Positions 62,943 through 64,000 of a stretch of 64,000 nt of DNA are shown here, piece by piece (the stretch's first letter is position 1; every line of letters begins with the position of its first letter). Source of the stretch: Nibricoccus aquaticus. Lineage in GTDB: Bacteria > Verrucomicrobiota > Verrucomicrobiia > Opitutales > Opitutaceae. Under the pieces are notes generated by a model. The model did not search any database. It saw only the letters and a list, made by a program, of their open reading frames with translations, and had not been told where the DNA came from. The stretch spans positions 4,543,501 through 4,607,500 of the forward strand of contig NZ_CP023344.1 of the NCBI RefSeq assembly GCF_002310495.1, in the 5' to 3' direction. The position numbers were made by a program, and so were the translations under genes.

Positions 62943-64000
62943 TCGTAGTTCCACTTGCTGATCCACGGATCCTTGGACGCCGCCTGAAACGCTTTCAGTT
63001 TTTCGATCAAGCCGGCTTTCACCGTCTGCAACGCAGGATCATCCGCGAGATTCACGATCTCATCGGGATCCTTTTTCAGATCGTACAATTCAAACTGCGG
63101 GCGATGCAGGTATTGCTCGATCGTGCGACGGCCGATGACCGTCCCTCCCTCGCGAACAACACTGATCCACGTGGGCGACTGGATGAGGTCTCTCGCCGAG
63201 GGAAAGGTCAGGCCGCTCGCGAGATTGTAGATCAACTTGTAGTCGCGTGTCCTCACGACACGCATCGGATAGTACATCGTGATCTGGTGAAACGTGTGTG
63301 AGGCAAAAATCTCGTCCCATCCTTGCACCCGCGCGCCGGCGAGCGCCGCCCGAAACGAACGCCCATCCATCTCGTAATTTTTAAGACTGATCCCGGCGAC
63401 ATCGAGCAGCGTGGGCATGATGTCCGCCCAGGTGATCATCGCATCCTGTGTAACACCGCCGCGAGCTCGGCCCGGACTGCGGATGATGCACGGCAGTTTC
63501 ATGCCGGAGTCGTAGAGTGTCGTCTTCGCGTTTGGGAAAGCCGCGCCGTTGTCGGAGATATAAATGATCAGCGTGTTTTCATACTGACCGGATTTTTTCA
63601 GGATCTCGATCAACCGCCCGACGCCCTGGTCCAGCCGGGAAACCGCCTGATAATACTGCGCCAGCTCGGCGCGTGCGACAGGAGTGTCCGGCAAAAATGG
63701 CGGCACAATGACTTCATCCGGACGATAAGTGACCGGCGTGATTCCGGTGTAACCCGCTTTCCGATTCCCAAAACTATTGGGCTCCGGATAGGTTTCAAAG
63801 GTAGGCTTTCCATTGGGAAGCACGGCATTCGCGCGATGCGGATCATCCGTCGCGTAATAGAGGAAAAACGGTTTCTCGTCTTTCTTTTCGATGACGCCGC
63901 GAGCGAGTTCAGCCATTTCGACCGGACTGCGACCGATGGTCGCAGGATCGTTCGCCGCACCTTGCGACAGGACCGTCTGAAACGAATAGACCGAGTCCGG
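62939..64000 (-). CDS. Sulfatase, 5' part beyond window edge
   Basis: The frame stays open to base 64000, so the N-terminus and the formylglycine (Cys/Ser-x-Pro/Ala-x-Arg) motif are not visible; 353 codons are. Visible sulfatase features: FFLYYATDDPHRANAVLPNG, VARAELAQYYQAVSRLDQGVGRLIEIL, YISDNGAAFPNAKTTLYDSGMKLPCIIRSPG (metal Asp-Asn) and DIMPTLLDVAGI. The C-terminal subdomain (YYPMRVVRTRDYKLIYNLASG) is of the N-sulfoglucosamine-sulfohydrolase type. Overlapping phoD by 4 nt, it heads this part of the operon. Its activation could need the FGE encoded at 27424-28551. Confidence 0.87.
   Translation of the reverse strand, partial: PDSVYSFQTVLSQGAANDPATIGRSPVEMAELARGVIEKKDEKPFFLYYATDDPHRANAVLPNGKPTFETYPEPNSFGNRKAGYTGITPVTYRPDEVIVPPFLPDTPVARAELAQYYQAVSRLDQGVGRLIEILKKSGQYENTLIIYISDNGAAFPNAKTTLYDSGMKLPCIIRSPGRARGGVTQDAMITWADIMPTLLDVAGISLKNYEMDGRSFRAALAGARVQGWDEIFASHTFHQITMYYPMRVVRTRDYKLIYNLASGLTFPSARDLIQSPTWISVVREGGTVIGRRTIEQYLHRPQFELYDLKKDPDEIVNLADDPALQTVKAGLIEKLKAFQAASKDPWISKWNYE

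Overview
This 64 kb window looks like chromosomal DNA of a high-GC Verrucomicrobiota bacterium, most likely Opitutaceae. The basis is gene content and style: a large TonB receptor without an STN domain, exported WD40-caspase proteins, many carbohydrate-active enzymes, sulfatase and formylglycine-generating-enzyme genes, and tight ATGA-type gene overlaps. No rRNA, intact tRNA, CRISPR array or complete insertion sequence was seen.

Region 1 (1-14414) is the most unusual block: six consecutive plus-strand genes for mostly exported proteins. They are a papain-like protease with a DUF4384 tail (cut by the window edge), two right-handed beta-helix proteins, and three large proteins made of a signal peptide, a WD40-like propeller, an Ig-like linker and a C-terminal caspase (C14) domain with an intact His/Cys dyad. 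The caspase domains are nearly identical between copies 1 and 3, while the propellers have diverged. This looks like one conserved protease joined to varied sensors. Region 2 (14471-23434) is mostly ordinary: a PL22-type oligogalacturonate lyase, SurE, a small membrane protein, a frameshifted cupin pseudogene, a helical protein, head-to-head DEAD-box helicases, an alpha/beta hydrolase and a glycosyltransferase-like protein.

Region 3 (23586-25164) is a 1.5 kb scar. It starts with the first codons of mutS, which break off abruptly, and continues through lower-GC DNA without convincing genes. It carries palindromes, direct repeats and a tRNA-3'-end-like sequence, consistent with a decayed integration site.

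Region 4 (25165-40372) holds a CE12-like acetylesterase, a Gfo/Idh/MocA oxidoreductase, a lipoprotein formylglycine-generating enzyme and a catabolic divergon. The minus arm is aminotransferase-MlrC-RidA. The plus arm is amidohydrolase, SDR, D-threonine-aldolase-like protein, CBM9-like protein, GlcD, GlcF and IclR. A convergent glycerate kinase follows. The enzymes point to a route through glycolate, glyoxylate and glycerate.

Region 5 (40482-64000) is a polysaccharide-utilisation region: an exported DUF4838 protein, a PL1 pectate lyase, a fumarylacetoacetate-hydrolase-family enzyme, a TonB receptor, a ferritin-like (DUF455-like) protein, a sodium:solute symporter, an alpha-glucuronidase-like protein and an operon of sulfatase, PhoD, esterase and unknown exported protein. 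An unrecognised module of about 300 residues occurs four times in three of these exported proteins. A tandem operator with 21-bp centre spacing occurs upstream of the aminotransferase/amidohydrolase divergon and the TonB receptor, and in weaker form upstream of iclR itself. This links regions 4 and 5 into one proposed IclR regulon for uronate-rich, possibly sulfated polysaccharide.
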